Positions 8,393-16,257 of a DNA stretch of 47,166 nt are shown here, piece by piece. The translations under genes were made by a program, and so were the position numbers. Position 1 is the first letter of the stretch. Each line of letters opens with the position of its first letter. Source of the stretch: Pirellulales bacterium (GTDB lineage Bacteria; Planctomycetota; Planctomycetia; Pirellulales; Thermoguttaceae); assembly GCA_016936015.1 (NCBI GenBank), contig JAFGPV010000100.1:1-47166 (forward strand). The letters are read 5' to 3'. The notes under the pieces are model-generated. The model was not told the DNA's origin. It ran no database searches and saw only the letters and a program-made list of their open reading frames with translations.

Positions 8393-9955
8393 TTATGGTT
8401 TATTTTCTTTTTCAGCGGGTGGCGGGGAATTCCGGCGTTTATCGATCTTTTCCCGCCATGTGGGGCGCAGCAGCGTGAGAGGGTGGATGTACGACATCCG
8501 GCTGACGGCCTCCGGATCGACGTTCTCAGAGGTGGGCACACCGATCAACTGCCATTGGTCGTTCAGGGCCGCTCCGCCCGAATTGCCCGGGCCGATGCCG
8601 GCGTCGGTCTTGATCAGCGTGCCGAAGGGCGTCTTTTCAAATCCGCTGACGACGCCGCGCGTCAGGGTGACGCTGACCCGGCCGCCGGAGCCGCCGATGA
8701 ACGGAAATCCGATGACGCAGAGCGGATCGCCGATCTCGATCCGTTCCGGATCGCCCAGGGGGACGGCGGGAAAGCGATAGTCCGCCGGCAGGGGTTGGCC
8801 GTAAAAACCGCGGTCGATATGGATCAGCGCCAGGTCGGTTTTTTTATCGAAGGCCGTCACCCGGCCGCGGAACAACTCCCGGGGCGGCTGCCGCGGATCG
8901 AGCGTGGCGCTGACCACTACGGGCCGCTGCTCCGGCGGATTTTCCGCTACCTCGGCCACTACGTGATAGTTGGTCAGCACCAGTCCGTCGTCGGTCACCA
9001 GCGTGCCGGCGGCGCTGCCGTTGTCCGTGGTGATTTCCACGGTGGCGTAGAGCGCCCGTTTCCGGCTGTCCGTGGGCAGCGGCAGCGGAGGTATAGCCAG
9101 CAGGGCCGCCGGCGGTTCGGCGGAAAAACTGGTATACACCGTGAAATCCACGCTGCCCGAGTCGGTCGGGTGCACGACGTTGACGTACCACCGGCCGGAC
9201 TTCAGCGGCCGTGCGGGATCGGCGCCGAGGACCAGGCTCTCCCGGCCCAAGCCGCTAACGGCCGTTTCTTCCGCGTCTTCATTACGGAGGATCGGCCGCC
9301 CGTACCGGGCCAGAATGTCCAAATCGCTCTCGACTTCATCCAGATCGATCCGCAGCACGTTGGTTCCCGGCGGAATGTCGACGGCGAACATCCGCACGCT
9401 TCCCTCCTCGGCGATTAAGCGGCCGGGAGTCTTTTCGCCGGAACGCAATACGCCGGTCACGTTCGCCCGCACAAACGATACGGTGACCTTGAATGGAATC
9501 CGCTTGACGGGATGCTTGTGGACCACCGGCAGTTCGGAGCCCAGATAGCCGACGGCGAGGTGATAAACGCCGGATTCCAACGCCGGGCGGCTCTGCCGTG
9601 AAATGGACAGGGAGGTCTCCAGTGAATCCGGGCGGTTGTGGTACTCCGCGTCCTCGGGTGTCCGGATCGGTCCCCGCCGGTCGGCGAGAATGTCCAGGAT
9701 CAAGGGGCTGTCGGTCACCTTGACGGTTAGGAGCACCGCGTCCTTTGGCGCCACGACGGTAAACGTCGCCAGGCCGCCGTGGTCCATGTCCGCCACTCCC
9801 GGCGCGGCGATGTTCTCACGAAGCCGGATTTCCCTCGGCTCTTGTGCCCCAAGAAGATTGCCAAAAAGCATGAGTGGCGACAAGAAACACGCCGCCATTC
9901 TTGCCGCGGGAAAACGAAAAGAACGGTCGGATCGCGCTTGGTCGGTCGTTTTCAT
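8393..9955 (-). CDS. Secreted trypsin-like (S1C/HtrA-type) serine protease with PPC-like domains
   Basis: A 520-residue protein. The N-terminal signal region (AACFLSPLMLFGNLLGAQ) indicates export. Residues ~45-280 contain two beta-rich repeats resembling bacterial pre-peptidase (PPC) domains; both carry DxDLDILAR or LILDILADR-like strands. The protease domain follows, with a visible triad: His331 (LTNYHVV), Asp374 (KTDLALIHID) and Ser459 (GPGNSGGAAL). No PDZ domain follows, so it is shorter than DegP-type HtrA. It is separated from fliM by a strong hairpin and is probably expressed alone. Substrate is unknown; envelope protein quality control or extracellular digestion are both possible. Confidence 0.85.
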   Translation of the reverse strand: MKTTDQARSDRSFRFPAARMAACFLSPLMLFGNLLGAQEPREIRLRENIAAPGVADMDHGGLATFTVVAPKDAVLLTVKVTDSPLILDILADRRGPIRTPEDAEYHNRPDSLETSLSISRQSRPALESGVYHLAVGYLGSELPVVHKHPVKRIPFKVTVSFVRANVTGVLRSGEKTPGRLIAEEGSVRMFAVDIPPGTNVLRIDLDEVESDLDILARYGRPILRNEDAEETAVSGLGRESLVLGADPARPLKSGRWYVNVVHPTDSGSVDFTVYTSFSAEPPAALLAIPPLPLPTDSRKRALYATVEITTDNGSAAGTLVTDDGLVLTNYHVVAEVAENPPEQRPVVVSATLDPRQPPRELFRGRVTAFDKKTDLALIHIDRGFYGQPLPADYRFPAVPLGDPERIEIGDPLCVIGFPFIGGSGGRVSVTLTRGVVSGFEKTPFGTLIKTDAGIGPGNSGGAALNDQWQLIGVPTSENVDPEAVSRMSYIHPLTLLRPTWREKIDKRRNSPPPAEKENKP

Positions 9956-9985
9956 AGCTTTAGAGCTTCGGTTACAAGGAACGAA

Positions 9986-10032
9986 CGTTTAGCCCCGGCA
10001 CTTATGCTGAGCATAAGTGCCGGGGTTAAACG
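9986..10032. terminator. Strong hairpin between fliM and the protease gene
   Basis: Arms 9986-10007 and 10011-10032 (22 bases each, one mismatch) with a 3-base loop. It lies 77 bases past the fliM stop and 31 bases upstream of the protease start. It could end fliM transcription, but there is no clear U-run and it resembles a dispersed intergenic palindrome. Confidence 0.55.
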
Positions 10033-10108
10033 GGATGGGGCAGATTATCCCTGATTATACCCGATTTCCCGCTTTCCATAGAGTCCCGACCGGGAAGGGC
10101 CGTGGGGA

Positions 10109-11134
10109 TTATTCCCCCAGGGCTTCGGTGGGATTTTTGATCGAATCGACGATCATCACGGCCTTCCGCCCCTTGAAACTGCCGGGCTTCGCCCGGAACT
10201 TGGGAAGACCCTCGATGGAGACGATGATCGGGTGATGGATGTCTTTCTCCGTCGAGATGATGTCGCCGATGCGCAGCCCGATCAGTTCGCCGGTGCTCAA
10301 ACGCGATTGCGCCAGCCGCACCCGAAGCTCGACCTGCGAGGTGCAGACCGCACGGCTGATCTGCGCCACCGACTCCGGCGTGGCCTGCCGCCGGCCGTAC
10401 GCCACCCAACTGTTGGCCGATAATTTGCCTCCGATCCGCTCGATCGAGTTGTAGGGAATACAAAGGTTCATCATTCCTCGCAGCTCGCCGATCGTCAATT
10501 CGAAGCTGATCAGCACCACCACCTCGTTGGGCGGCACGATTTGCACCAACTGCGGATTGCTCTCCACCTGGACCACTTCCAATTGCAAATCGAGGACGTT
10601 CTCCCAGGCGTGTTTCAACTCATGGAGGAAGAGGTTGGTGATCCGCGAGACCAGCCGCAGCTCGATCTCCGTCAACGGGCGACGGGCCAAGGGTCCCGCC
10701 TCCCGTCCGCCACCCAGCAGCCGGTCGATGATCGGGTAGAGGATCGACGGATTGATGTCCAGGATCAGGTTGCCTTCCAACGGCTCCGCCTTCAGCAGGT
10801 TGAAACAGGTGGGATTCTCGAGACTGAAGACGAATTCGCTGTAGGTGAGTTGATCAACGCTGGTGAGCTTGACTTCCACGATGCTCCGCAGGAGCGCCGA
10901 GAGTGCAGCCCCGAAGTTCCGCCCAAAACCCTCGTGCAGCGTCTGCAACGCCCGCATCTGCTCTTTGCCCACCCGCTCCGGACGCTTGAAGTCGTAGGGA
11001 GTGATTTTTTCCCGGATCTTTGGAGCCGCTGCAATTCCGGCCGGCGCCACGGCGACCGCCGGCTGCGCGCCGCCGGTTGCCATCGCGTTTAGCAAACTTT
11101 CCACTTCCGTCTGGCTCAGTACGTCTCCGCTCAT
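10109..11134 (-). CDS. fliM: Flagellar motor switch protein FliM
   Basis: A 341-residue protein of normal FliM length, part of the C-ring that binds phospho-CheY and sets rotation direction. The N-terminus MSGDVLSQTEVESLLNAM is the conserved CheY-binding helix (LSQxEIDxLL). The middle domain follows (YDFKRPERVGKEQMRALQ, then FGRNFGAALSALLRSIVEVKL), and the C-terminal SpoA-like domain carries VELRVRLAQSRLSTGELIGLRIGDII. No fliN, fliG or other flagellar gene is adjacent, so this is an isolated flagellar gene between a protease and proA. Confidence 0.95.
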   Translation of the reverse strand: MSGDVLSQTEVESLLNAMATGGAQPAVAVAPAGIAAAPKIREKITPYDFKRPERVGKEQMRALQTLHEGFGRNFGAALSALLRSIVEVKLTSVDQLTYSEFVFSLENPTCFNLLKAEPLEGNLILDINPSILYPIIDRLLGGGREAGPLARRPLTEIELRLVSRITNLFLHELKHAWENVLDLQLEVVQVESNPQLVQIVPPNEVVVLISFELTIGELRGMMNLCIPYNSIERIGGKLSANSWVAYGRRQATPESVAQISRAVCTSQVELRVRLAQSRLSTGELIGLRIGDIISTEKDIHHPIIVSIEGLPKFRAKPGSFKGRKAVMIVDSIKNPTEALGE

Positions 11135-11161
11135 GGCAATCTTCCCTGACGATCGGTAATC

Positions 11162-11240
11162 TCAAATATCAAATTTCAAATTGAGCAGCAATTCTCCTTA
11201 TTCTTCGCTTCTCACTATCCACTGCCCACTGTCCACTATT
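11162..11240. repeat. Two heptamer runs between proA and fliM
   Basis: Three 7-bp units TCAAATA/TCAAATT at 11162-11182 and four units CACTATC, CACTGCC, CACTGTC, CACTATT at 11213-11240. The second run enters the last codon of proA. The two runs use different words but the same period of seven. Confidence 0.8.
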
Positions 11241-12495
11241 CCCGCACCTGCCCTTTCCCATATACCACGTACTTATAACTGGTCATCTCGTTGATTCCGC
11301 ACGGTCCCCTGGCGTGGAATTTATCGGTGCTGATGCCGATCTCGGCCCCTAGGCCGAACTCGCCGCCGTCGCTGAATCGGGTGCTGGCGTTGATCATCAC
11401 CGAGGAGCTGTCCACCTCCGCCGCAAACCGCCGGGCCGCGGTCAGGTCCTGTGTGACAATCGAATCGGTATGCCGCGAGCCGTGAAGGTTGATGTGCTCG
11501 ATCGCCTCGTCCAGCGAGGCGACGATCTTGACGGAGATGATCGGACCAAGATATTCCGTAGAAAAATCCTCCTCCGTGGCGGCCTTGGCCTCGGGCAACA
11601 GCCTGCGGACGGTGTCGTCGCCGCGAAGCTCGATTTTCCTGGCCAATAAAGCCCTGCCCACGCGGACCAGAAGCGTGTCGGCCGCATCCGCGTGCACCAG
11701 CAGCGACTCGGCCGCGTTGCACACGCCCATCCGCTGGCACTTGGCGTTGACGACGATTTTCTCGGCCATGTCCGGATCGGCCGACCGGTCAAGATACACG
11801 TGGCAGTTGCCGGCAAAGTGTTTGATCACTGGCATCTTCGCCTCCGCCGCCACCCGGCGGATGAGGCTCTCGCCGCCGCGGGGAATGCAGAGGTCGATGT
11901 ATTCCGGCATCTTCAACAGGCAGCCGACCGCCTCTCGATCGGTGGTCGAAAGCAACTGTACCGCGTCGGCGGGCAGCCGGGCGTCGGCCGCCGCCTCGGC
12001 CAGGATCTCGGCAATCGCCGTGTTCGAGTGCAATGCCTCCTTGCCCCCGCGGAGGATCACCGCGTTGCCCGCCTTCACGCACAACGAGGCGGCCTCGGCC
12101 GTTACGTTCGGCCGCGATTCGTAAATGAAAAAGATCACTCCCAGCGGCACTCGAACCTTTTGTACTTCCAACCCGTTGGGCCGGATTGACGAGGAGATGA
12201 TCTCCCCGATCGGCTCCGGCAGCGTGGCCACCTCTTCTAACGCCTTGGCCATCCCGGCAATCCGCTCGGACGTCAGCCGCAACCGGTCGATGGCCGCGTT
12301 GCTCAACCCGTATTTCGGCGCCTTGCCGATGTCCAGCCGGTTCACCTCACTCAGCGCGACGCCCCGCTCCCGCAACAGTGCCGCACTCCTCCGCAGCCAC
12401 TCCCCCTTCTGCGCCCCGCCAGCCTGTGCCAACTCCCCCGCGGCCCGCTTCGCCCGCTGTGCCACGTCGGTACAGTAATCGTGCAGGTTAGACAT
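11236..12495 (-). CDS. proA: Gamma-glutamyl phosphate reductase (glutamate-5-semialdehyde dehydrogenase)
   Basis: A 419-residue ProA, which reduces L-glutamyl-5-phosphate with NADPH to glutamate-5-semialdehyde, the second step of proline synthesis in the cytoplasm. Family marks are the [19 protein letters not shown] segment, the catalytic-cysteine motif VCNAAE with Cys259, GGESLIRRV, and the C-terminal [22 protein letters not shown]. Length is normal. No proB lies beside it. The start [20 protein letters not shown] matches the usual N-terminal helix. It diverges from the plus-strand gene at 12749, so the ~250 bases between hold both promoters. Confidence 0.95.
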   Translation of the reverse strand: MSNLHDYCTDVAQRAKRAAGELAQAGGAQKGEWLRRSAALLRERGVALSEVNRLDIGKAPKYGLSNAAIDRLRLTSERIAGMAKALEEVATLPEPIGEIISSSIRPNGLEVQKVRVPLGVIFFIYESRPNVTAEAASLCVKAGNAVILRGGKEALHSNTAIAEILAEAAADARLPADAVQLLSTTDREAVGCLLKMPEYIDLCIPRGGESLIRRVAAEAKMPVIKHFAGNCHVYLDRSADPDMAEKIVVNAKCQRMGVCNAAESLLVHADAADTLLVRVGRALLARKIELRGDDTVRRLLPEAKAATEEDFSTEYLGPIISVKIVASLDEAIEHINLHGSRHTDSIVTQDLTAARRFAAEVDSSSVMINASTRFSDGGEFGLGAEIGISTDKFHARGPCGINEMTSYKYVVYGKGQVRE

Positions 12496-12748
12496 TTCTG
12501 CGGAATCACCTGTTTTCGGTCAATTTTACGGCTATTATTAGCGGCGAGAGTATCCCTAAAACCGGGGTGTAAGTCAATTCCGATTTCCATGAAAAGCCGC
12601 CCGCCGGCAACGTCGCAACCTGTTGTAATATAAAATGATGCGGTTGTTTTAAGAATTAGACCTGTAACACACTTTTCCCGGCGGTTTCATCGACAGTTTG
12701 AGTATTCCCCCTATTTTTAGCATTAAGAAGCGGTGAAAATGATCGACT

Positions 12749-13351
12749 ATGGGCGTTACAATCTTCTATCGAGGCTCTCTGAACGACCTCAACCGCGTCG
12801 GGGATTTTGAGGATTGCGTATTGAACTTGGTCCTGGAACTGGGCGGGCAGGCGCGGGTTTGGCGGAGCAACGATGACGAGGATCCCCAGCGGATGATCCG
12901 TGGCGTCGTGTTGGACCTCTATCCCGGCCAGGAGACGACCAGTCTGTTGATTTCGCCCGAGGGTTGGATCGTCAATCTCTGTGAAATCGAAGAGGCCGAG
13001 AAGGGGCAGCTTGCCGAACCGCCCTGGTGTTTCGTCAAGACGCAGTGCGGCCCCGTCGAGGGGCACGTGGCGTTGGTGGAGATGCTGGCGGCACTGAAGC
13101 GGGAGTTCCTTTCCAACCTGGAAGTTACGGATGAAGGCGGCTACTGGGAGACCCGCGATCCGGCGGCCCTGACCGCGAAGTTCCACGAGGTCCAAGCGGC
13201 GATCGATGGGATGGCCGAGGGTCTTCAGCGCCACGGACTCAGCCCCGAAGCGGCCGAAGATCACAAGATCCTCGTCGCGCGGATCGAGCGGATTGCCCAA
13301 GTGGTCCACCGCACGTTGACTGCATCACGCGATGCATCTTCTCAGGATTGA
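12749..13351 (+). CDS. Uncharacterised 200-residue protein
   Basis: I do not recognise a family. It is a soluble, acidic protein with no signal peptide or membrane segment. Its first half looks alpha/beta (VTIFYRGSLNDLNRVGDFEDCVLNLVLELGG; LLISPEGWIVNLCEIEEAE) and the second half is helical (residues ~105-190). The phrase CFVKTQCGPVEGHVALVEMLAALKREF suggests a ligand- or protein-binding fold. Codon use matches the neighbourhood and a complete start and stop are present. The next plus-strand gene begins 140 bases downstream and may be cotranscribed. Confidence 0.7.
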   Translation: MGVTIFYRGSLNDLNRVGDFEDCVLNLVLELGGQARVWRSNDDEDPQRMIRGVVLDLYPGQETTSLLISPEGWIVNLCEIEEAEKGQLAEPPWCFVKTQCGPVEGHVALVEMLAALKREFLSNLEVTDEGGYWETRDPAALTAKFHEVQAAIDGMAEGLQRHGLSPEAAEDHKILVARIERIAQVVHRTLTASRDASSQD

Positions 13352-13491
13352 AAGAGTTGTAGCGGTTCTTTTACCCAGTGTGGCCGCTGGAAGAGCAATC
13401 CCGGCATGTTTACCCTTACTTCCTGCGGGATATCTCCCGGCTTGGTCAGAAAATTGAGGTAAGTTTTTTTGGGGAGTATCCAGGTGAATCT

Positions 13492-14508
13492 ATGAAACGG
13501 CCGTTAAAGTTACATCGAAAAATCATTATTCTAGCCGTATTGTTTTTTGTCGTGATCGGTGGCGGTTTGCTTTATCTGTTTATTTCGGGCTTTGGCAGCG
13601 GAACCGTTGAGATCTTGGCGACCATTCGGGTACCTCAAGTCGCCGTTGAGCCGCTCGCTTCGGTCAAGGTGGACCAGGAGACGGACATCAACGAGCAGGT
13701 GTTGGGGGCGGACGTTACGGGGAAGTGCCATACGACGGGTAGGGTGGAGATCAAACTGACACCGAATCCGACGAAAGCGGCCTTTGAGCTGAGCCTCGTC
13801 GGGCAGGCGGTCGCCGACACGGTCGGAGTGCACGGCCCGGCGCAAGTCGGTTGTCATTCCGTGACGAAATACCGGGCCGACAAGGTGGTTTTGTTCGACG
13901 GCTACACCTTCACGACGACGCCCGCCAAGGTGACGGCCGATACGGATTTGACGATCGAGAACATTTCCTCGACTGCCCCGGGACTGCGCGGTCGGATCGT
14001 GGATCGGATTGCGGCCCGAGAGGTGGAGCGGAACTATCAGGAGGCCCGGCACATCGCCGCACAGAGGGTCATCAACCGGGTCTCGCAAAGTTTTGACGCC
14101 ACGGTTCGGGAACATCTCGATAAACTGAATCGCGAACTGAAACTGAAGCGGCTGCTCGACGGTCAAATCGCCGGCCACGAACAACTGGTCTTACGGTTGG
14201 AAACCAGGCGGAACTGTCTTCACGTCACGTTTCTCGCCGAGGCGGGCGAACCGGAGCGTCTGCCGGAGTTCAAGACCCATCCGGGGGCAGTCGTTCGTAT
14301 TGGGCTGAACCTCCTGGCGATCGCGGAGAATCCGCGAAAGACAATCAACGCCGTCCGGCTTCTCTACGAGGAGAAGCAGCGCGTCAAGAATACCACCGCG
14401 GCTAAAACGGCCGATCGAAAACCGGCGAAGAAGGATTTCGAAATGTTGGAGGCGGTATCCGTCGGCACGCAACATGGCTGGATCGTGATTCACGTTGTTA
14501 TGGAATAA
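13492..14508 (+). CDS. Membrane-anchored protein sharing a module with the 918-residue protein at 40.7-43.4 kb
   Basis: A 338-residue protein. I place the start at the ATG of MKRPLKLHRKIIILA, because upstream in-frame sequence has no membrane or domain character and the lysine-rich start leads straight into a single membrane helix (residues ~9-30). The rest would lie in the periplasm. From residue ~80 it carries a pattern also seen in the large protein at 40663-43419: ExKLxPxP, GxA.....GPA, then PGLRGRIVDRIAAREV, a long helix and LDKLNREL, ending in GWIVIHV. The protein has no recognised enzyme motif. A role in the periplasm or intermembrane space is an inference from topology only. Confidence 0.75.
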   Translation: MKRPLKLHRKIIILAVLFFVVIGGGLLYLFISGFGSGTVEILATIRVPQVAVEPLASVKVDQETDINEQVLGADVTGKCHTTGRVEIKLTPNPTKAAFELSLVGQAVADTVGVHGPAQVGCHSVTKYRADKVVLFDGYTFTTTPAKVTADTDLTIENISSTAPGLRGRIVDRIAAREVERNYQEARHIAAQRVINRVSQSFDATVREHLDKLNRELKLKRLLDGQIAGHEQLVLRLETRRNCLHVTFLAEAGEPERLPEFKTHPGAVVRIGLNLLAIAENPRKTINAVRLLYEEKQRVKNTTAAKTADRKPAKKDFEMLEAVSVGTQHGWIVIHVVME

Positions 14509-14528
14509 CGAAATCACAACCTGAGCCA

Positions 14529-15392
14529 CTATTTTTCAATCCCCCCGGTTGTCTCGAACAACAGCAAGGCCTGGCGGATGGCTGCCACGTCGTGGACACG
14601 GAGGATTTGAATTCTTTGCCGGGCCAAAGCCAACGCGACGCCGATGGTGCCCGGCAGGCGGTCGGCCGTCGGATCGCCGATCACCTGACCGATGAATTGC
14701 TTACGCGAAGGACCGACCAACAACGGGCTACCCAGGGTGTGGAACCGCCGGGCGTTGCGAAGCAGATCGAGGTTGTGGGCTACGGTCTTGCCGAAACCGA
14801 TGCCGGGGTCCAGGGCGATTCGCTCCGCAGCGATTCCCTCTTGAATCAATGTCTCGCGACGCTCCGTAAGGAATTGAAAGACCTCGGCCACTACGTCTTG
14901 ATAGGTGGGATGTTCTTGCATCGTTTGCGGAGTGCCCTGAATATGCATGGCACAGACGCCGCAGCCGCTGCAGGCCGCCAGCCGGAGCATGGCCGGGTTG
15001 CGCAACGCCGTGATGTCGTTGATGATTTCGGCCCCGGCGTCCAGTGCCGCCTCGGCCATTGTCGGTTGAAAAGTGTCAATGGAAACCGGCAGGGACGTTT
15101 GTTTGCAGAGTGCTTCGATCACCGGCAATACGCGGCAGAGTTCTTCCTCGGCGTCGATCGGGGTTGCACCGGGCCGGGTGCTCTGCCCGCCCACGTCGAG
15201 GAGATCGGCTCCCTGCCCCGCAAGTTGGATGCCATGCTCGACGGCCGCCGCCGGCTCAAAATACTTTCCCCCGTCCGAGAAGCTGTCCGGAGTGACGTTG
15301 ATCACGCCCATCAATAGCGGCAGCCGGCCCGTGGAGAGGGTTTTCGTCCGCAGTTGCCAGCGGTCGGAGGGATGAAATTCCGGGGGGGGCAT
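14529..15392 (-). CDS. folP: Dihydropteroate synthase
   Basis: A 287-residue FolP that joins p-aminobenzoate to 6-hydroxymethyl-dihydropterin pyrophosphate in folate synthesis; this is the sulfonamide target. Visible motifs are GVINVTPDSFSDGG (residues 29-42), GGQSTRPGA (68-76), SIDT (104-107), HIQGTP (150-155), DPGIGFGKT (195-203) and GPSRK (227-231). Length and order are normal. Immediately after the start codon is a run of eight C on the coding strand (15382-15389), encoding MPPPE, a potential slippage site. It lies downstream of lptE on the same strand with ~160 bases of repeat-rich spacer between, so cotranscription is uncertain. Confidence 0.95.
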   Translation of the reverse strand: MPPPEFHPSDRWQLRTKTLSTGRLPLLMGVINVTPDSFSDGGKYFEPAAAVEHGIQLAGQGADLLDVGGQSTRPGATPIDAEEELCRVLPVIEALCKQTSLPVSIDTFQPTMAEAALDAGAEIINDITALRNPAMLRLAACSGCGVCAMHIQGTPQTMQEHPTYQDVVAEVFQFLTERRETLIQEGIAAERIALDPGIGFGKTVAHNLDLLRNARRFHTLGSPLLVGPSRKQFIGQVIGDPTADRLPGTIGVALALARQRIQILRVHDVAAIRQALLLFETTGGIEK

Positions 15393-15422
15393 ATTAATCG
15401 CTAGCGGGCAGTTTTGTTCGTT

Positions 15423-15440
15423 CCGAAACTGGAGTTTCGG
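15423..15440. repeat. Small perfect palindrome upstream of folP
   Basis: CCGAAACT and AGTTTCGG pair around a GG loop. It lies 31 bases upstream of the folP start codon, in the spacer after lptE. Confidence 0.6.
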
Positions 15441-15474
15441 GACGAGATTGTAGGGATGGACGAGAAGGCAACCT

Positions 15475-15500
15475 GGCCGGGCCGAGGATGGCCCGGCTCG
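15475..15500. repeat. Family D palindrome, copy 1
   Basis: GC-rich hairpin built on GGCCGAGGATGGCCCGGCT. Related copies are at 16103-16128 (inside the 5' part of lptE) and 16209-16235 (between bamD and lptE). Confidence 0.7.
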
Positions 15501-15522
15501 CTTTTACCTCATTCTTTATTCC

Positions 15523-15550
15523 TCATCCCTCATCCTTCATCCCTCATCCT
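15523..15550. repeat. Heptamer run downstream of lptE
   Basis: Four 7-bp units: TCATCCC, TCATCCT, TCATCCC, TCATCCT. The run stops three bases before the lptE stop codon. Confidence 0.8.
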
Positions 15551-15552
15551 TT

Positions 15553-16173
15553 TTACCAAGGATTCTCCATCAATCCCACGATCTGCTGTGCCACGCGATT
15601 GATGGCCTCCTGTTGTGAGGTGGCACCGGACTGGCCGAGCTCGGGTACGAAGTTGCCGGTGCCGGAGACGTCGGTTAGTTCGTTAGGCAGCGGGACCACG
15701 TGACCGTCGCGGAGGACGCGGCCGCGCCGGTCCACCCAACTGACGGTCACTCTCAACTGCGACTGCAATTGCCGGGGATCGCCGCTGAGAGAATAAATCA
15801 GCACGTTTTTTGTTTCTCCGATGATCCGTCCGGAGAGAACGCTGTCGGCCTGATCGCAGTCGGAGACGACTTTATAATTCGTTTTCGCTTCGATTTCTTT
15901 CATCACCGCCTCGGTCAGCCGTTCGCCCAGGTAGGGGCGGAAACTACCCGATTCGAACATCGGTACATATACCGTGCGGATTCCCTGCGGGTAGAGCGTC
16001 TCATTGCCGATCTGGTAGGCTGCACAGCCGGAGAAGACGAGAATCAGCATACCGAGGGCAGGTAGCGCGGCCGTGGGTCGTGGACGGTGGACGGTGGACA
16101 GCGAGCCGGGCCGTCCTCGGCCCCGGCTGATTCTACGGAGTACGGAGTGCGGAATACGGAGTACGGAGCACAT
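15553..16173 (-). CDS. lptE: LptE-family LPS-assembly lipoprotein
   Basis: This 206-residue frame contains a lipobox (LILVFSGC, Cys50) followed by the LptE core: YPQGIRTVYVPMFESGSFRPYLGERLTEAVMKEIE, DSVLSGRIIG, and a C-terminal AINRVAQQIVGLM. LptE is the outer-membrane lipoprotein that plugs LptD during lipopolysaccharide delivery. The first ~40 residues are encoded by a heptamer array (16134-16168), a family D palindrome and another heptamer run (16072-16099). The annotated start is therefore doubtful, yet the only later ATG leaves just eight residues before the lipobox. Repeat sequence may have been taken into the signal region. bamD lies directly upstream on the same strand. Confidence 0.8.
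   Translation of the reverse strand: MCSVLRIPHSVLRRISRGRGRPGSLSTVHRPRPTAALPALGMLILVFSGCAAYQIGNETLYPQGIRTVYVPMFESGSFRPYLGERLTEAVMKEIEAKTNYKVVSDCDQADSVLSGRIIGETKNVLIYSLSGDPRQLQSQLRVTVSWVDRRGRVLRDGHVVPLPNELTDVSGTGNFVPELGQSGATSQQEAINRVAQQIVGLMENPW
16072..16168. repeat. Two heptamer runs around a family D palindrome in the lptE 5' region
   Basis: Units CGTGGGT, CGTGGAC, GGTGGAC, GGTGGAC at 16072-16099, the palindrome at 16103-16128, then TACGGAG, TACGGAG, TGCGGAA, TACGGAG, TACGGAG at 16134-16168. All lie inside the open frame of lptE. Confidence 0.8.
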
Positions 16174-16208
16174 GGTCTAATGTTTTCTTGCGAAGCCGCG
16201 AGCGGCTG

Positions 16209-16235
16209 GGCCGAGGCCGAGGACGGCCCGGCTCA
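16209..16235. repeat. Family D palindrome, copy 3
   Basis: GGCCGAGGACGGCCCGGCT core in the short spacer between the bamD stop and the lptE start. Confidence 0.65.
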
Positions 16236-16257
16236 CTTTTTTCCCTCAATCCTTTTC

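Noticed and set aside
6850-8400. Terminal inverted repeats of the IS4 element
   Set aside because: CAGAAT words occur on both sides but in direct, not inverted, order, so they do not define ends.
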